From assembly GCF_004208525.1 (NCBI RefSeq), contig NZ_SGIT01000002.1, forward strand, positions 682,001 to 746,000: a DNA stretch of 64,000 nucleotides, read 5' to 3'. Position 1 is the stretch's first letter. Each line of letters begins with the position of its first letter. The notes beneath the pieces were generated by a model, which saw only the letters and a list, made by a program, of their open reading frames with translations, had not been told where the DNA came from and made no database searches. Below, one piece after another: positions 1 to 7,930 of the stretch. This stretch comes from Sphingobacterium corticibacterium. GTDB taxonomy: Bacteria > Bacteroidota > Bacteroidia > Sphingobacteriales > Sphingobacteriaceae. A program made the position numbers and the translations under genes.

Positions 1-5
1 GGGCA

Positions 6-20
6 ACCTGTAGCAACCTG
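6..20 (-). promoter_or_regulatory. WCCTG direct repeat at window edge
   Basis: Two ACCTG copies (6-10 and 16-20) lie 10 bp apart, matching the paired sites found in front of five units further right. The site sits beyond the 3' end of the oxidoreductase gene that stops at 66. It would therefore serve a minus-strand gene to the left of the window. The expected -7 element, 27 nt further left, falls outside the window and cannot be checked. Confidence 0.45.
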
Positions 21-65
21 CTCCTCAATCCCCCATCCGGCGCTTTCACCTCATGTGGAAAGCAC

Positions 66-1235
66 CTATTCTACCCAATCCACCCATTTTGTATCGTCAT
101 TCCAACCCGCTTTTACAATCGTTTCAATAAACTGCATCCCCCTCACGCCGTCGTGTACATTGGGAAAGTCCAGCATTTCCGCTGTTGGCTGCTCGCCTGC
201 TTTGTACGCTGCCACCGTCAGCGCGAAATTACGGTAAATATTAGCGAAAGCTTCGATAAAGCCTTCCGGATGTCCTCCCGGCGTCCGTATATTCCATTGG
301 GCGCGTTGGCTTAAATAAGGATAGTCTCCACCGATATAAATAATCTGCTCGGGGTTATGGCTGGTATTGAAGAATAACTTATTGGGATCTTCCTGCACCC
401 ATTTTAGGCTGCCCTTCTCTCCATAAACACGGATATTAATATTATTTGCATTGCCAATAGCGATCTGACTTGCCGCCAGCAACGCTTTCACACCTTGTTC
501 CATCCGCATCATGGCTGTTCCATCGTCGTCAATAGGGCGTCCGGGCACAAAGGTATTCAGTTCAGCACACATTTCTTCAACCTTCAATCCAGAGATATAT
601 TCACAAAGATGCCAAGCGTGCGTACCGATGTCGCCCATACAGCCTGCCTTCCCCGACAGACTGGGATCGGTACGCCAACCAGCGTTGTTTCCACTTTCGA
701 TTTCGATACGTTCTGCCAGCCAACCTTGCGGATATTCTACATAAATGCGACGTAGCTTACCAAGTTCCCCTGCGGCTATTCTCGTCTTCATTTCTTTGAC
801 CGCCGGATAGCCAGCGTAGACATGCGTCACGGCTAATACCAACCCCGTTTCCGCTACTTTTTGCTGCAATATCTTCGCTTCTTCCAAGCAGAACGTCATA
901 GGTTTATCCAGTACGACATGCATTCCGTTGTCCAAGGCGAGCATAGCGGGTTCAAAATGATGGTTGTTCGGCGTGACAATAACGACGAAATCCATACGCT
1001 CCTCTTCTGGCAGCGCGATCTCCCCCGCAAACATCTCCTGATAGGAGTTATATATACGGTTGTCTGGAAGATTATAAAACCTTCCGGACTCTTTCGAGAC
1101 TTCCGGCTTTGAACTGAAACAACCACAAACCAATTCAATCTTATTTTCCATGAGCGCCGCCCGCAGATGAATCGCACCGATAAAACCGGTAAGTCCGCCG
1201 CCAACCATGCCCATCTTTAGTTTTCTACTTTTCAT
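66..1235 (-). CDS. Gfo/Idh/MocA family oxidoreductase
   Basis: A 389-residue predicted NAD(P)-dependent sugar or cyclitol dehydrogenase. The N-terminal Rossmann fold shows the glycine-rich loop GMVGGGLTGFIG (residues 9-20). The family Glu-Lys-Pro motif appears as Asp-Lys-Pro, with the presumed catalytic Lys at 111. The C-terminal half is the usual substrate-binding alpha/beta domain. No signal peptide is visible, so it is probably cytoplasmic. It is the last gene of a three-gene minus-strand operon, 18 bp after the isomerase-like gene. The pairing suggests an oxidation/epimerisation route for a sugar or inositol-like compound. The substrate cannot be read from the sequence. It is not obviously tied to the pectin locus. 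Confidence 0.85.
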   Translation of the reverse strand: MKSRKLKMGMVGGGLTGFIGAIHLRAALMENKIELVCGCFSSKPEVSKESGRFYNLPDNRIYNSYQEMFAGEIALPEEERMDFVVIVTPNNHHFEPAMLALDNGMHVVLDKPMTFCLEEAKILQQKVAETGLVLAVTHVYAGYPAVKEMKTRIAAGELGKLRRIYVEYPQGWLAERIEIESGNNAGWRTDPSLSGKAGCMGDIGTHAWHLCEYISGLKVEEMCAELNTFVPGRPIDDDGTAMMRMEQGVKALLAASQIAIGNANNINIRVYGEKGSLKWVQEDPNKLFFNTSHNPEQIIYIGGDYPYLSQRAQWNIRTPGGHPEGFIEAFANIYRNFALTVAAYKAGEQPTAEMLDFPNVHDGVRGMQFIETIVKAGWNDDTKWVDWVE

Positions 1236-1253
1236 ATTTCACGATAAACAGGA

Positions 1254-2246
1254 TTAATCTTTTGCAAAAAAAGCATCAAAAGCATGCTTTGAAGCTTGAA
1301 AATCGATGCGTTTCGTAAACGTACAGGACTCCCGCGCACCATGCTCACGGTCCATGGCACTATCTTCCCATTCTATAGATAGCGGTCCTTGATAACCAAT
1401 AACGTTCAGTGCGCGAATGATATCTTCAAAATTGATTTTACCTCTCCCTACGCTTCTGAAATTCCAATAACGGCGGGGGTCTCCAAAAGGAACATGCCCG
1501 CCAAATACCCCCACCTGTTTGGGTGTGTCGCTCCAATAGACATCTTTCATGTGTACATGAAAAATCCGCTCTGGAAACTGATATATAAAATCCACGTAAT
1601 CCACACCTTGATACCCCAGATGACTTGGATCGTAATTAAATCCGAACGCAGGGTGATGATCGACTGCTTCTAATGCTCTACGAGCCGAAAAGGTATCAAA
1701 AGCAATCTCCGTAGGATGTACTTCCAGCGCGAAGCGGACACCTATTTTCTCAAACGCATCCAGAATGGGAATGAAACGGCGGGCAAATGCTTTATACCCC
1801 TCTTCAATCATCGATTCGGGAACGGGGGGAAACGCATATAACAAATGCCATATTGGGCTTCCCGTAAACCCCACGACTGTATTTACACCTAATGCTTTTG
1901 CGGCTTTTGCTGTTAATATCAATTCTTCTGCCGCACGTTGCCGAACACCATCGGGCTCGCCGTCGCCCCATATATAAGCCGGTAAAATACCTTTGTGCCG
2001 CTCGTCGATTCGATCACATACCGCTTGTCCGACCAAATGTGAAGAAATCGTTTTTAGCTGTAATCCATACTTTTCTAAAAGGTTTTTGATGCCCTTATAA
2101 TATTCGGTATCCGTTTGCCGAACGTCCAAATGATCCGGTAATCCAAGTTCCAGTCCGTCGTAGCCAAATTCTTTTGCTTTGGCACATACATCTTCCAATG
2201 ATAAATCACCCCATTGGAGGGAGTATAATGTTACTAATCGAGACAT
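1254..2246 (-). CDS. sugar phosphate isomerase/epimerase family protein (AP endonuclease 2-like TIM barrel)
   Basis: A 330-residue protein of the xylose-isomerase-like TIM-barrel superfamily that includes IolE, IolI and hexulose or tagatose epimerases. Visible family signs are the opening beta strand followed by GYDGLELG (about residue 28), the EVHPTE strand, [12 protein letters not shown] with its metal-binding Asp and His, and HVHMKDVYW. These give the Glu/Asp/His/Glu metal site of the family. No signal peptide is present, so it should be cytoplasmic. It sits between two Gfo/Idh/MocA genes with 34 and 18 bp gaps, an arrangement common in inositol, sugar-acid and unusual-sugar catabolic operons. 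The exact substrate is unknown. Confidence 0.8.
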   Translation of the reverse strand: MSRLVTLYSLQWGDLSLEDVCAKAKEFGYDGLELGLPDHLDVRQTDTEYYKGIKNLLEKYGLQLKTISSHLVGQAVCDRIDERHKGILPAYIWGDGEPDGVRQRAAEELILTAKAAKALGVNTVVGFTGSPIWHLLYAFPPVPESMIEEGYKAFARRFIPILDAFEKIGVRFALEVHPTEIAFDTFSARRALEAVDHHPAFGFNYDPSHLGYQGVDYVDFIYQFPERIFHVHMKDVYWSDTPKQVGVFGGHVPFGDPRRYWNFRSVGRGKINFEDIIRALNVIGYQGPLSIEWEDSAMDREHGARESCTFTKRIDFQASKHAFDAFFAKD

Positions 2247-2280
2247 ATTGCTATATTTATAAGTTTAGTAGGCCAGGTTG

Positions 2281-3567
2281 TTAAATTTGGGGCAGTTTAT
2301 AACCGTTATGGTATGCTGATACCAGATAACGATTCGCCTCGGTATCTGCAAATTTTCGATTTTCTTTATTCCAATAGAGTTTCTTTCCGGTTCGATAGGC
2401 AATATTGCCCATTTGTGAAAAGATCGCAATGTGTGCCCCGGCTTCGATCGGCGCATGCAATAAATTGCGATCATTACGTTGTATCGCTTGTACGAAATTT
2501 GCCATGTGGTTGTCCAGTCCACTGTCCTGACTTTTTTGAAACGATACCGCTGCCATCCGCTCACCTTCCGGGATAACTTCCCATCCCCCCCTGTTCAGCA
2601 CCAGCGTACCATTATTACCTACAAAAGCAACGCCGTGGTTCTTGCCATACGGTCCAAGATCAATCCCTGTAGCCTGCTCCCATTGTATATTAAAACCATC
2701 AAACTCAAATACTGCCGTCAAGGTGTCCGGTGTTTCGGCCGCATCATCCGGATAGGCAAACTTACCTCCCGCAGCCATCACCGACTTCGGATCGGAAACT
2801 TGCATCCCCAACAGTGCATAATCCAACATGTGTACCCCCCAATCGGTCATCAGTCCGCCGGCATAATCCCAAAACCAGCGAAATTCAAAATGGAAACGGT
2901 TGGGGTTGAATGGTCTTTTCTTGGCGGGGCCTAACCACTGATCGTAGTGGACACCTGCCGGAATTGGTTCATCGGGCTTTACCGGTATACTTTTCATCCA
3001 ACCCTGATAGGCCCATGCTTTCACCAACCTAATTTTCCCCAGTTTACCCGAGTGTACAAAATTAATAGCGTCTCTAAAGTGTTGTTGACTACGTTGCCAT
3101 TGTCCGACCTGTACAATGCTATTGTGTTTTTGTGCTGCTGCCACCATGAGCTCACATTCGCCGATAGAATTCCCTATAGGCTTCTCCACATACACATGCT
3201 TACCTGCTTTTACGGCATCTACCATTTGTAGGCAATGCCAATGGTCTGGTGTTCCGATGATGACGGTATCCACAAGATCGCCTTCCAACAAATCTTTATA
3301 ATTGATAAAGCGCTTGACTTCAATCTGCTTCTTCCGGAGTTCGTCTATACGTTGGTCTAGAATGCGTTCGTCGACATCACATAGCGCGGTACATTCCACG
3401 TTAGGTTGCTTCAGCAGCGCCATTAAATTGGCCCAGCCCATCCCTTTTACACCGATAAGCCCGACTTTAAGTGTCTTGCTTTCGATGGAAAAAGCATTTG
3501 CTTTATAAAACATGGTAGAAGCAGCTAATACAGCAGCACTTTTAATAAAACTTTTTCTTTTCATCAT
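2281..3567 (-). CDS. exported Gfo/Idh/MocA family oxidoreductase
   Basis: A 428-residue oxidoreductase of the Gfo/Idh/MocA family. The N-terminus is basic (KRKSFIK) followed by a hydrophobic stretch ending near residue 25, a Tat-like leader with Lys-Arg in place of Arg-Arg. This suggests export together with bound cofactor, as in glucose-fructose oxidoreductases. The Rossmann strand is KVGLIGVKGMGWAN (about 34-47) and the EKP motif has Lys129. A second Met directly follows the first and could be the true start. It is the first gene of the three-gene operon, with a 203-bp upstream gap. Its length and C-terminal domain match the many secreted family members found in Bacteroidota. The substrate is unknown. 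Confidence 0.82.
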   Translation of the reverse strand: MMKRKSFIKSAAVLAASTMFYKANAFSIESKTLKVGLIGVKGMGWANLMALLKQPNVECTALCDVDERILDQRIDELRKKQIEVKRFINYKDLLEGDLVDTVIIGTPDHWHCLQMVDAVKAGKHVYVEKPIGNSIGECELMVAAAQKHNSIVQVGQWQRSQQHFRDAINFVHSGKLGKIRLVKAWAYQGWMKSIPVKPDEPIPAGVHYDQWLGPAKKRPFNPNRFHFEFRWFWDYAGGLMTDWGVHMLDYALLGMQVSDPKSVMAAGGKFAYPDDAAETPDTLTAVFEFDGFNIQWEQATGIDLGPYGKNHGVAFVGNNGTLVLNRGGWEVIPEGERMAAVSFQKSQDSGLDNHMANFVQAIQRNDRNLLHAPIEAGAHIAIFSQMGNIAYRTGKKLYWNKENRKFADTEANRYLVSAYHNGYKLPQI

Positions 3568-3770
3568 ATAAGTTTTTAATATCTACAGGTACTTTAAATT
3601 TCCTTTTACCGTTTTGGTAACAAGCTAAAGGAAACCGGTTGCATAAAAAATGCAATTAATTGCTTAAGTTACGTTTAATGAATAACTTTTGCAATAGCTA
3701 CGTATAAAGTTTTAACGATAGCCTCCCGATAGGAGATTATTATAATATAGGAATTTAATCATTACCTTAT

Positions 3771-5285
3771 TCAGAACGAAATTTTAAATACGGAAATATC
3801 CTCATTAGGATTTTTATCAGGAAGGATAATTTCCAACCCATTACGAGTTTGCGTGAATGACACCTTTTTAAACCCCAATAGTTCAACCTCCTTTACTTTT
3901 CCAATATTCTCGGTTGAGAACGATTTAATTATTGCATTATTTCCCTGCCACCTCACATAAAAAGCATAAAGTATTTTGTCCCCCTTTTTTGTGAACCTGA
4001 AATCATAGTCCGACTTGTTATCCTCAACCGAAGGTCCCTCACCAAACAGTTCCCAAGCTCTGGTACCATACACCGCATCACCGTTTATTTTCAACCATTT
4101 TCCAATGTTTCGCAATACTGCCTGTTGGTTTTCAGGAATAGTTCCATCTGCCTTCGGTGAAATGTTAAGACATAAGTTCCCATTTTTCGAAATGTTTTCA
4201 ATTAGTTTCCGAATAATTTGCGATGATGTCTGTAATTTTAAATCTTCGACATAGCCAAATTTGTGACCGATAGGCTCATCCACCTGCCAGTAATAATCTG
4301 TTAATACTTGGGGAGCACGTCCCTGTCGCTCAAAATCTTTCACCGTACCATATAAATAGGCATCGTGCTTAGTGCTCAACGACACTTCATTACCCCATTG
4401 TGCGGCACGATTGTAATAATAAGCGGCCAATCGCAATTTCAATGGGTCAAGTGTACGGCTGTTTATTCCGTTGTCGAACCAAAGCATATCCGGCTGATAT
4501 TTGTCGATAATTTCCTGGCATCTTGCCAACCATTCCTCGAGGAAAGCCTGATTTTGCGGTGCTTCTTTGCCTTCCATCACCTCTTCGGCAGAAGGTCCCA
4601 TTGCCGATGCCTTTGTTTTGTCTGGCTTTTGTGGAGGACCATAGAAATCTGCATATTCGGGTTCGTACAGATCGTGCTCTGTGGCTGCTGTAGGATACAT
4701 AAAATCCCAATGTTCCATACGATGGTTCGACATCCCGAATTTCATCCCTTGCTTCCTCACGGCCTTCGCTAAATCGCCTATCAAGTCACGCTTTGGCCCC
4801 ATATCCTTCGCATCCCAGCGGGTTAGATCACTATCGTATAGCGCAAATCCATCGTGATGTTCTGCTGTAGGGATAACATACGTGGCTCCTGCTTCTTTAA
4901 ATAGTGAGGTCCACTCTTCAGGATTGAATTTCTCCGCGGTAAATAGCGGTATAAAATCCTTGTAACCGAAATCTTTGGGATTCCCCCAGTTTTCCGTGTG
5001 GTGCTTTAACATTCCGCCATACATGTGACGGGGATACCATTCGCTACCAGCCGCAGCTACGGAATATACACCCCAGTGTATAAATATTCCAAATTTTCCG
5101 TCAATAAACCATTTTGGAGTGTGATAGTTTTCTTTTATCGACTCCCAAGTAGGTTGATATGGTCCAGGCGGAATATCGGCTGCCTTCTCGTTGGGCAGTT
5201 TTATAGTTACCCGCGGTGGAGGGTCTTGTTGCGCCAGCGTAGACACAGAGATCATAGACAGCAATATTAAAAGTATTTTTTTCAT
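3771..5285 (-). CDS. alpha-L-fucosidase, GH29
   Basis: A retaining exo-fucosidase predicted to remove terminal alpha-L-fucose in the periplasm. A start at 5285 gives 504 residues beginning MKKILLILLS with a clean signal peptide ending near AQQ (18-20). The upstream Met at 5300 only adds MNIIV. GH29 signatures are FGIFIHWGVYSV (about 65-76), TAEHHDGFALYDS (140-152) and LWFDNG, in which Asp271 should be the nucleophile. A C-terminal beta domain follows. The acid/base residue is variable in this family and I did not assign it. It is a single gene between the oxidoreductase operon and vapBC. Fucose occurs on xyloglucan, RG-II and glycans, so a link to the pectin locus is possible but not shown. 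Confidence 0.93.
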   Translation of the reverse strand: MKKILLILLSMISVSTLAQQDPPPRVTIKLPNEKAADIPPGPYQPTWESIKENYHTPKWFIDGKFGIFIHWGVYSVAAAGSEWYPRHMYGGMLKHHTENWGNPKDFGYKDFIPLFTAEKFNPEEWTSLFKEAGATYVIPTAEHHDGFALYDSDLTRWDAKDMGPKRDLIGDLAKAVRKQGMKFGMSNHRMEHWDFMYPTAATEHDLYEPEYADFYGPPQKPDKTKASAMGPSAEEVMEGKEAPQNQAFLEEWLARCQEIIDKYQPDMLWFDNGINSRTLDPLKLRLAAYYYNRAAQWGNEVSLSTKHDAYLYGTVKDFERQGRAPQVLTDYYWQVDEPIGHKFGYVEDLKLQTSSQIIRKLIENISKNGNLCLNISPKADGTIPENQQAVLRNIGKWLKINGDAVYGTRAWELFGEGPSVEDNKSDYDFRFTKKGDKILYAFYVRWQGNNAIIKSFSTENIGKVKEVELLGFKKVSFTQTRNGLEIILPDKNPNEDISVFKISF

Positions 5286-5565
5286 GACTATAATGTTCAT
5301 TTAATTTTAGTCTCAAAAGCAGACCATACCTGATTATCGGAATATATCGTTACGCGTATTAAAGTTACATTGAATCATGACTATATCGATTTCTGTTCTG
5401 GTTTATAACTATACTCAAAATTACATTTCAGAAACGGCATATTATTGTTCATTACCTACATAAAATTACACTTTATCGATATTATTCTTTTTTTTAACCT
5501 TAAACATAGACGATAATGAACAAGGAAGACCTAAGAAAACTATCCGGAGAAAGTCCTGGGAGATA
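5286..5565. other. intergenic region upstream of the GH29 gene
   Basis: AT-rich spacer between the fucosidase start and the vapBC terminator. It should hold the fucosidase promoter, but I see no convincing TTTG / TAnnTTTG pair. It has no paired WCCTG or AAAAATTGAC repeats, so the fucosidase does not seem to belong to either pectin regulon. A short plus-strand reading frame starting at 5515 runs through the terminator hairpin and is not supported. Confidence 0.4.
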
Positions 5566-5599
5566 TAAAAAAACTCCCGAGGCTCATCACCTCGGGAGT
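5566..5599 (-). terminator. Rho-independent terminator after vapC
   Basis: A perfect 10-bp stem, ACTCCCGAGG (5573-5582) with CCTCGGGAGT (5590-5599), has a 7-nt loop. Read on the minus strand it is followed by a run of seven T. It lies 45 bp after the VapC stop codon and closes the toxin-antitoxin operon. Confidence 0.85.
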
Positions 5600-5643
5600 C
5601 TATTACATCACCAACGCCGTCGCCGTCGGTTCCACTCCGGCAG

Positions 5644-6018
5644 CTAGCGCAATACCTTTAAATTGTCGATTCGCTTAAAATGTTTTTTATTCAATGTCAC
5701 TATAGAAAGGTCATGTACAAGACATGTAGCTGCTATAAAAATATCACGAAACTCAATCATCTGATTACGTTTACGCAATACGTGATATATCTCCGCTGCT
5801 TTCTGGGCAATCTGATCAGTAAATGGCAAGGTTACGAAACTCTCGGTAATAATCTCAACGTCTTTCACTTTCTCCGGTGTTATAGCCCCCATATGAAGTT
5901 CATATAACGTCACCGAAGATAAATAGATTTCCGTACCATCCGCTATTTTATAAAGAGTGGTCGACAACTTGTCCTTTGCTCTTAGATGTTCAATAAAAAT
6001 ACCTGTATCAGCTACCAT
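5644..6018 (-). CDS. vapC: VapC-type PIN-domain toxin (predicted endoribonuclease)
   Basis: A 124-residue PIN-domain protein. PIN nucleases use a cluster of acidic residues to bind Mg2+ and cut RNA. Here Asp4 (VADTGI), Glu40 (TLYELHMGA) and Asp92 (FRDIFIAA) fit three of these positions. The C-terminal VTLNKKHFKRI matches the usual VTxNxxDF ending, with His instead of Asp. Length is typical for VapC. Its start codon overlaps the antitoxin stop by 7 nt (ATGGTAG), the usual toxin-after-antitoxin arrangement. The operon ends at the strong hairpin at 5566-5599. The target RNA is unknown. Confidence 0.85.
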   Translation of the reverse strand: MVADTGIFIEHLRAKDKLSTTLYKIADGTEIYLSSVTLYELHMGAITPEKVKDVEIITESFVTLPFTDQIAQKAAEIYHVLRKRNQMIEFRDIFIAATCLVHDLSIVTLNKKHFKRIDNLKVLR

Positions 6019-6230
6019 TGAGGAGGTGTAAGTTTGTCAAATACTTGCTTGTTTTCTTCAAAAACTTCCATATCTTTATCTGACCATACCGAAATATTGG
6101 CCAACTTTGCCCTAACATCTGATACACTCTCCTTTTTACTGGCAGATTGAAACACAACCCCAAGCTCTTTGAGAAGTTGCTTCACCAAAGCACTTTTTGT
6201 TTCTGGAATATTAATAGTCAACTTTTCCAT
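6012..6230 (-). CDS. vapB: antitoxin partner of the PIN toxin
   Basis: A 72-residue acidic and basic small protein directly upstream of and overlapping the PIN toxin gene. The first 25 residues (LTINIPETKSALVKQLLKEL) look like a short beta strand plus helix, as in ribbon-helix-helix type or related antitoxins. The C-terminal half is acidic (WSDKDMEVFEENKQVFDK) and would wrap the toxin. I do not assign a precise antitoxin family; the name rests mainly on position. An imperfect palindrome covers its start codon and may be the autoregulatory operator. Confidence 0.7.
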   Translation of the reverse strand: MEKLTINIPETKSALVKQLLKELGVVFQSASKKESVSDVRAKLANISVWSDKDMEVFEENKQVFDKLTPPQW

Positions 6231-6258
6231 ATCACGAATTTACGAATATTTTGTGATA
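6230..6258 (-). promoter_or_regulatory. possible vapBC operator palindrome
   Basis: TATCAC (6230-6235) and GTGATA (6253-6258) form an inverted repeat around an AT-rich centre at the start codon of the antitoxin. Toxin-antitoxin operons usually autoregulate through such sites. The centre also pairs in part (AAT/ATT). Function is inferred from position only. Confidence 0.35.
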
Positions 6259-6312
6259 ATGAATGACATTATAGGAAACCAATATCATGGTCATAAGATT
6301 AAACCTATAACT

Positions 6313-6345
6313 AAAAAGCTCCCGAAAACCAAAGTTTCCGAGAGC
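6313..6345 (-). terminator. Rho-independent terminator of the Fn3-DUF5675 operon
   Basis: The stem GCTCCCGAAAAC (6318-6329) with GTTTCCGAGAGC (6334-6345) pairs fully on the minus strand if two G-U pairs are allowed. It is followed by five T. It lies about 40 bp after the last small gene of the cassette and separates it from vapBC. Confidence 0.75.
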
Positions 6346-6383
6346 CTTTTCCGCTAATTTGCTTTAAACAATCCTAGTTAGCG

Positions 6384-6545
6384 TTACCGTCTTCGCCGTT
6401 TTCCCTGTAGCAATCGGCTCGTCAGATAACTAATGGCGGCGCCGATGATGGCCATGAGACAGGTCTGCACAACGTTTCCCCAGTCCAGACTGCTCCACAC
6501 CGAACAGACAGTACCGCCGAGAGTTCCTAACTGTACGTTAGTCAT
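6384..6545 (-). CDS. 53-residue single-span membrane protein (holin-like)
   Basis: The ORF begins ATG at 6545 (a second ATG at 6548 adds one Met) and stops TAA at 6384. It overlaps the end of the preceding small gene by a few bases in another frame. The protein has an N-terminal segment (MTNVQLGTLGGTVCSVWSSL), one hydrophobic helix (about residues 24-42, NVVQTCLMAIIGAAISYLT) and a strongly basic end, LLQGKRRRR. A single helix with a poly-Arg tail is the layout of many small phage holins and other tiny membrane proteins. It is last in the operon before the terminator. Translational overlap and position support it as real. Function is inferred only. Confidence 0.6.
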   Translation of the reverse strand: MTNVQLGTLGGTVCSVWSSLDWGNVVQTCLMAIIGAAISYLTSRLLQGKRRRR

Positions 6546-6735
6546 CATCCGCATCGCGGTCCTCCTTCCTTTCCGTTTCTAAAGGCTTATCCTCTTCGTT
6601 ATTCAATACGGTTTCGATAATACCCAAGCCCACCGCGATATACTTCAATACTTGCAATGCCTTTCCCGGCAATTTTATAGGAGCCAGCAATACCACTTGT
6701 ATCGCCCGGCTAACTTTTTTGATTATTTTGTTCAC
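6538..6735 (-). CDS. 65-residue small membrane-associated protein
   Basis: Hypothetical. The N-terminus is basic and amphipathic (MNKIIKKVSRAIQ), the middle is hydrophobic (VVLLAPIKLPGKALQ and YIAVGLGIIETVL), and the C-terminal 18 residues are very acidic, ending DRDADDD. It starts 2 bp after the DUF5675 stop and its last codons overlap the start of the 53-residue gene, so the two are probably translated together. The opposite charges of the two tails (acidic here, poly-Arg in the partner) suggest the two proteins could interact. I recognise no named family. Confidence 0.6.
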   Translation of the reverse strand: MNKIIKKVSRAIQVVLLAPIKLPGKALQVLKYIAVGLGIIETVLNNEEDKPLETERKEDRDADDD

Positions 6736-6737
6736 GT

Positions 6738-7190
6738 TTAAAAATTGTTAGAAATGACTAAATACACTTCTCCTTTTTCCATCACGGCACACAACCGTTT
6801 GTATACAGATACATACGCCTTTTTAGACTGACGGATCTCATACTCATGCTCTTTCTGGAAGTGCTTCACTGTTTTACCCACCAAGAGACAGCCCGACGTG
6901 TCGGAGAAGTCATTCCCCATATGGATATAGATATACGAGTAATTCGGAACATCCATAAGCTGTATCATACCGCGATGAAAATCGGGAAACAATTTCTTAT
7001 AGCGACTGTTCATCCCGCCATAGCGTCTAAATGCCAGCTTATAACGTCCTGCTGGAATAGCCGTGCTACCCTTGATTTTCTCGTCACGCACGGAATCTTC
7101 CAACCCATAACAGCTAAATTCATTGTCGATATAAAATTCAGACAGGGTACTATTCTTCCCCTGCCTGACACGTTTTACGTGTATCTCCAT
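6738..7190 (-). CDS. DUF5675 family protein, YkuD-like signature
   Basis: A 150-residue soluble protein without a signal peptide. It matches the DUF5675 pattern known from Bacteroidota and phages. I see a resemblance to YkuD-type L,D-transpeptidases: STAIPAGRYKL (42-52) resembles their TPxGxF strand, and IHMGN (89-93) followed by TSGC (98-101) resembles HG...S(H)GC, with His90 and Cys101 as the candidate catalytic pair. If true it would act on peptidoglycan or a related peptide bond. It sits 7 bp after the Fn3 gene and 2 bp before the first small membrane gene, in a probable four-gene operon. The enzymatic role is inference. Confidence 0.75.
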   Translation of the reverse strand: MEIHVKRVRQGKNSTLSEFYIDNEFSCYGLEDSVRDEKIKGSTAIPAGRYKLAFRRYGGMNSRYKKLFPDFHRGMIQLMDVPNYSYIYIHMGNDFSDTSGCLLVGKTVKHFQKEHEYEIRQSKKAYVSVYKRLCAVMEKGEVYLVISNNF

Positions 7191-7197
7191 ACTGACC

Positions 7198-7830
7198 CTA
7201 TCTTGCCATTAAGGATACTGTTTCACTCCAATCGCCATCGCCTTTTTTATTGGTCGCTCTTACCCGGAAATAGTAGGTTACACCTGGGACTGTCGGCGCA
7301 TACACATTGCTTCGGCTCACACTTGTCCGGAAAGCTTCACCCCATTCCGGAATACCGTCAGCGTCTAAACTATCAGCCACTTGATACTCATAAAACAAGG
7401 CCTCTTTTAGTGAGTCAAAGCTAAAAATCAGCTGTCCTCGTTGCAATCCGTCAATTACAGTAGCACCCGTTACCACTCGGGGTACTAATACAGGCTTGGG
7501 ATCAGCCTCCAATGTCAGCCCGGAACTCAACAGCATGGAGCGCGAACCATTCGCCATTTTATTGACATAAAAAGCGATATCTTTTAAACTCGCCAATAAC
7601 AAACCCCGCGCATCGTTCTTCTCGGCAAATCCTAACGTGCTTCCCCCGGGGGATACTTGTTGCCACCGAGCACGGAAATCCAATAGCTGCTCTTCCAGTT
7701 CCACCGCCGTAACCGGCAAATCGATAAACAGCGCATGTCCATCTAAACAGTCCAGCACTCTTCCTGTCAACGTGCTTAGTTGGTCGTCATTCAATCCTGA
7801 ATAATCCAACAATACTCTTTTTTTTCGCAT
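7198..7830 (-). CDS. Fn3-domain protein of the accessory cassette
   Basis: A 210-residue protein without signal peptide or membrane segment. Residues 1-115 are an alpha-helical region of unknown family (VELEEQLLDFRARWQQVSPG, ending LLSSGLTLEADPKP). Residues about 125-208 form one fibronectin type III domain, seen in LIFSFDS, YEYQVADS, YAPTVPGVTYYFRVRATNKKGDGDWSE. Fn3 domains mediate protein or carbohydrate contacts and are common in phage structural and secreted proteins. It is the first gene of the operon, about 70 nt downstream of a perfect TAnnTTTG box, and its upstream DNA is the 21-bp phased array. The start at 7830 is the first Met before MRKKRVLLDY. The precise role is unknown. Confidence 0.75.
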   Translation of the reverse strand: MRKKRVLLDYSGLNDDQLSTLTGRVLDCLDGHALFIDLPVTAVELEEQLLDFRARWQQVSPGGSTLGFAEKNDARGLLLASLKDIAFYVNKMANGSRSMLLSSGLTLEADPKPVLVPRVVTGATVIDGLQRGQLIFSFDSLKEALFYEYQVADSLDADGIPEWGEAFRTSVSRSNVYAPTVPGVTYYFRVRATNKKGDGDWSETVSLMAR

Positions 7831-7898
7831 TTTTCTTTTGTTTATGGGATTGCTCCCGGTTTAACCATAGCGATGATCTCCGGATATCATCTTGGGAG

Positions 7899-7906
7899 CA
7901 AACATA
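7899..7906 (-). promoter_or_regulatory. -7 box of the Fn3 operon
   Basis: On the minus strand this reads TATGTTTG, a perfect match to the Bacteroidota -7 consensus TAnnTTTG. It lies about 70 nt before the Fn3 start codon. No TTTG or TTG is found at the normal 19-21 nt spacing upstream. Instead the -33 region carries the TGTCCCAGTT elements, which suggests an activator-dependent promoter. Confidence 0.6.
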
Positions 7907-7930
7907 GAGGCGGATTTGTGGGATTACCAG

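Noticed and set aside
896..1204. Long antisense ORFs over real genes, for example within the oxidoreductase at 896-1204
   Set aside because: They show no domain or leader and lie fully inside well-supported genes in other frames. The same applies to the many plus-strand ORFs over SusC, GH and HTCS genes.
3721..3736. Small hairpin after the fucosidase gene (CTCCCGATAGGAG region)
   Set aside because: The stem is only four base pairs and has no T run, so it does not support a terminator call.
5515..5646. 43-residue plus-strand ORF
   Set aside because: It runs through the vapC terminator hairpin and the antisense of the vapC stop, with no promoter or family resemblance.
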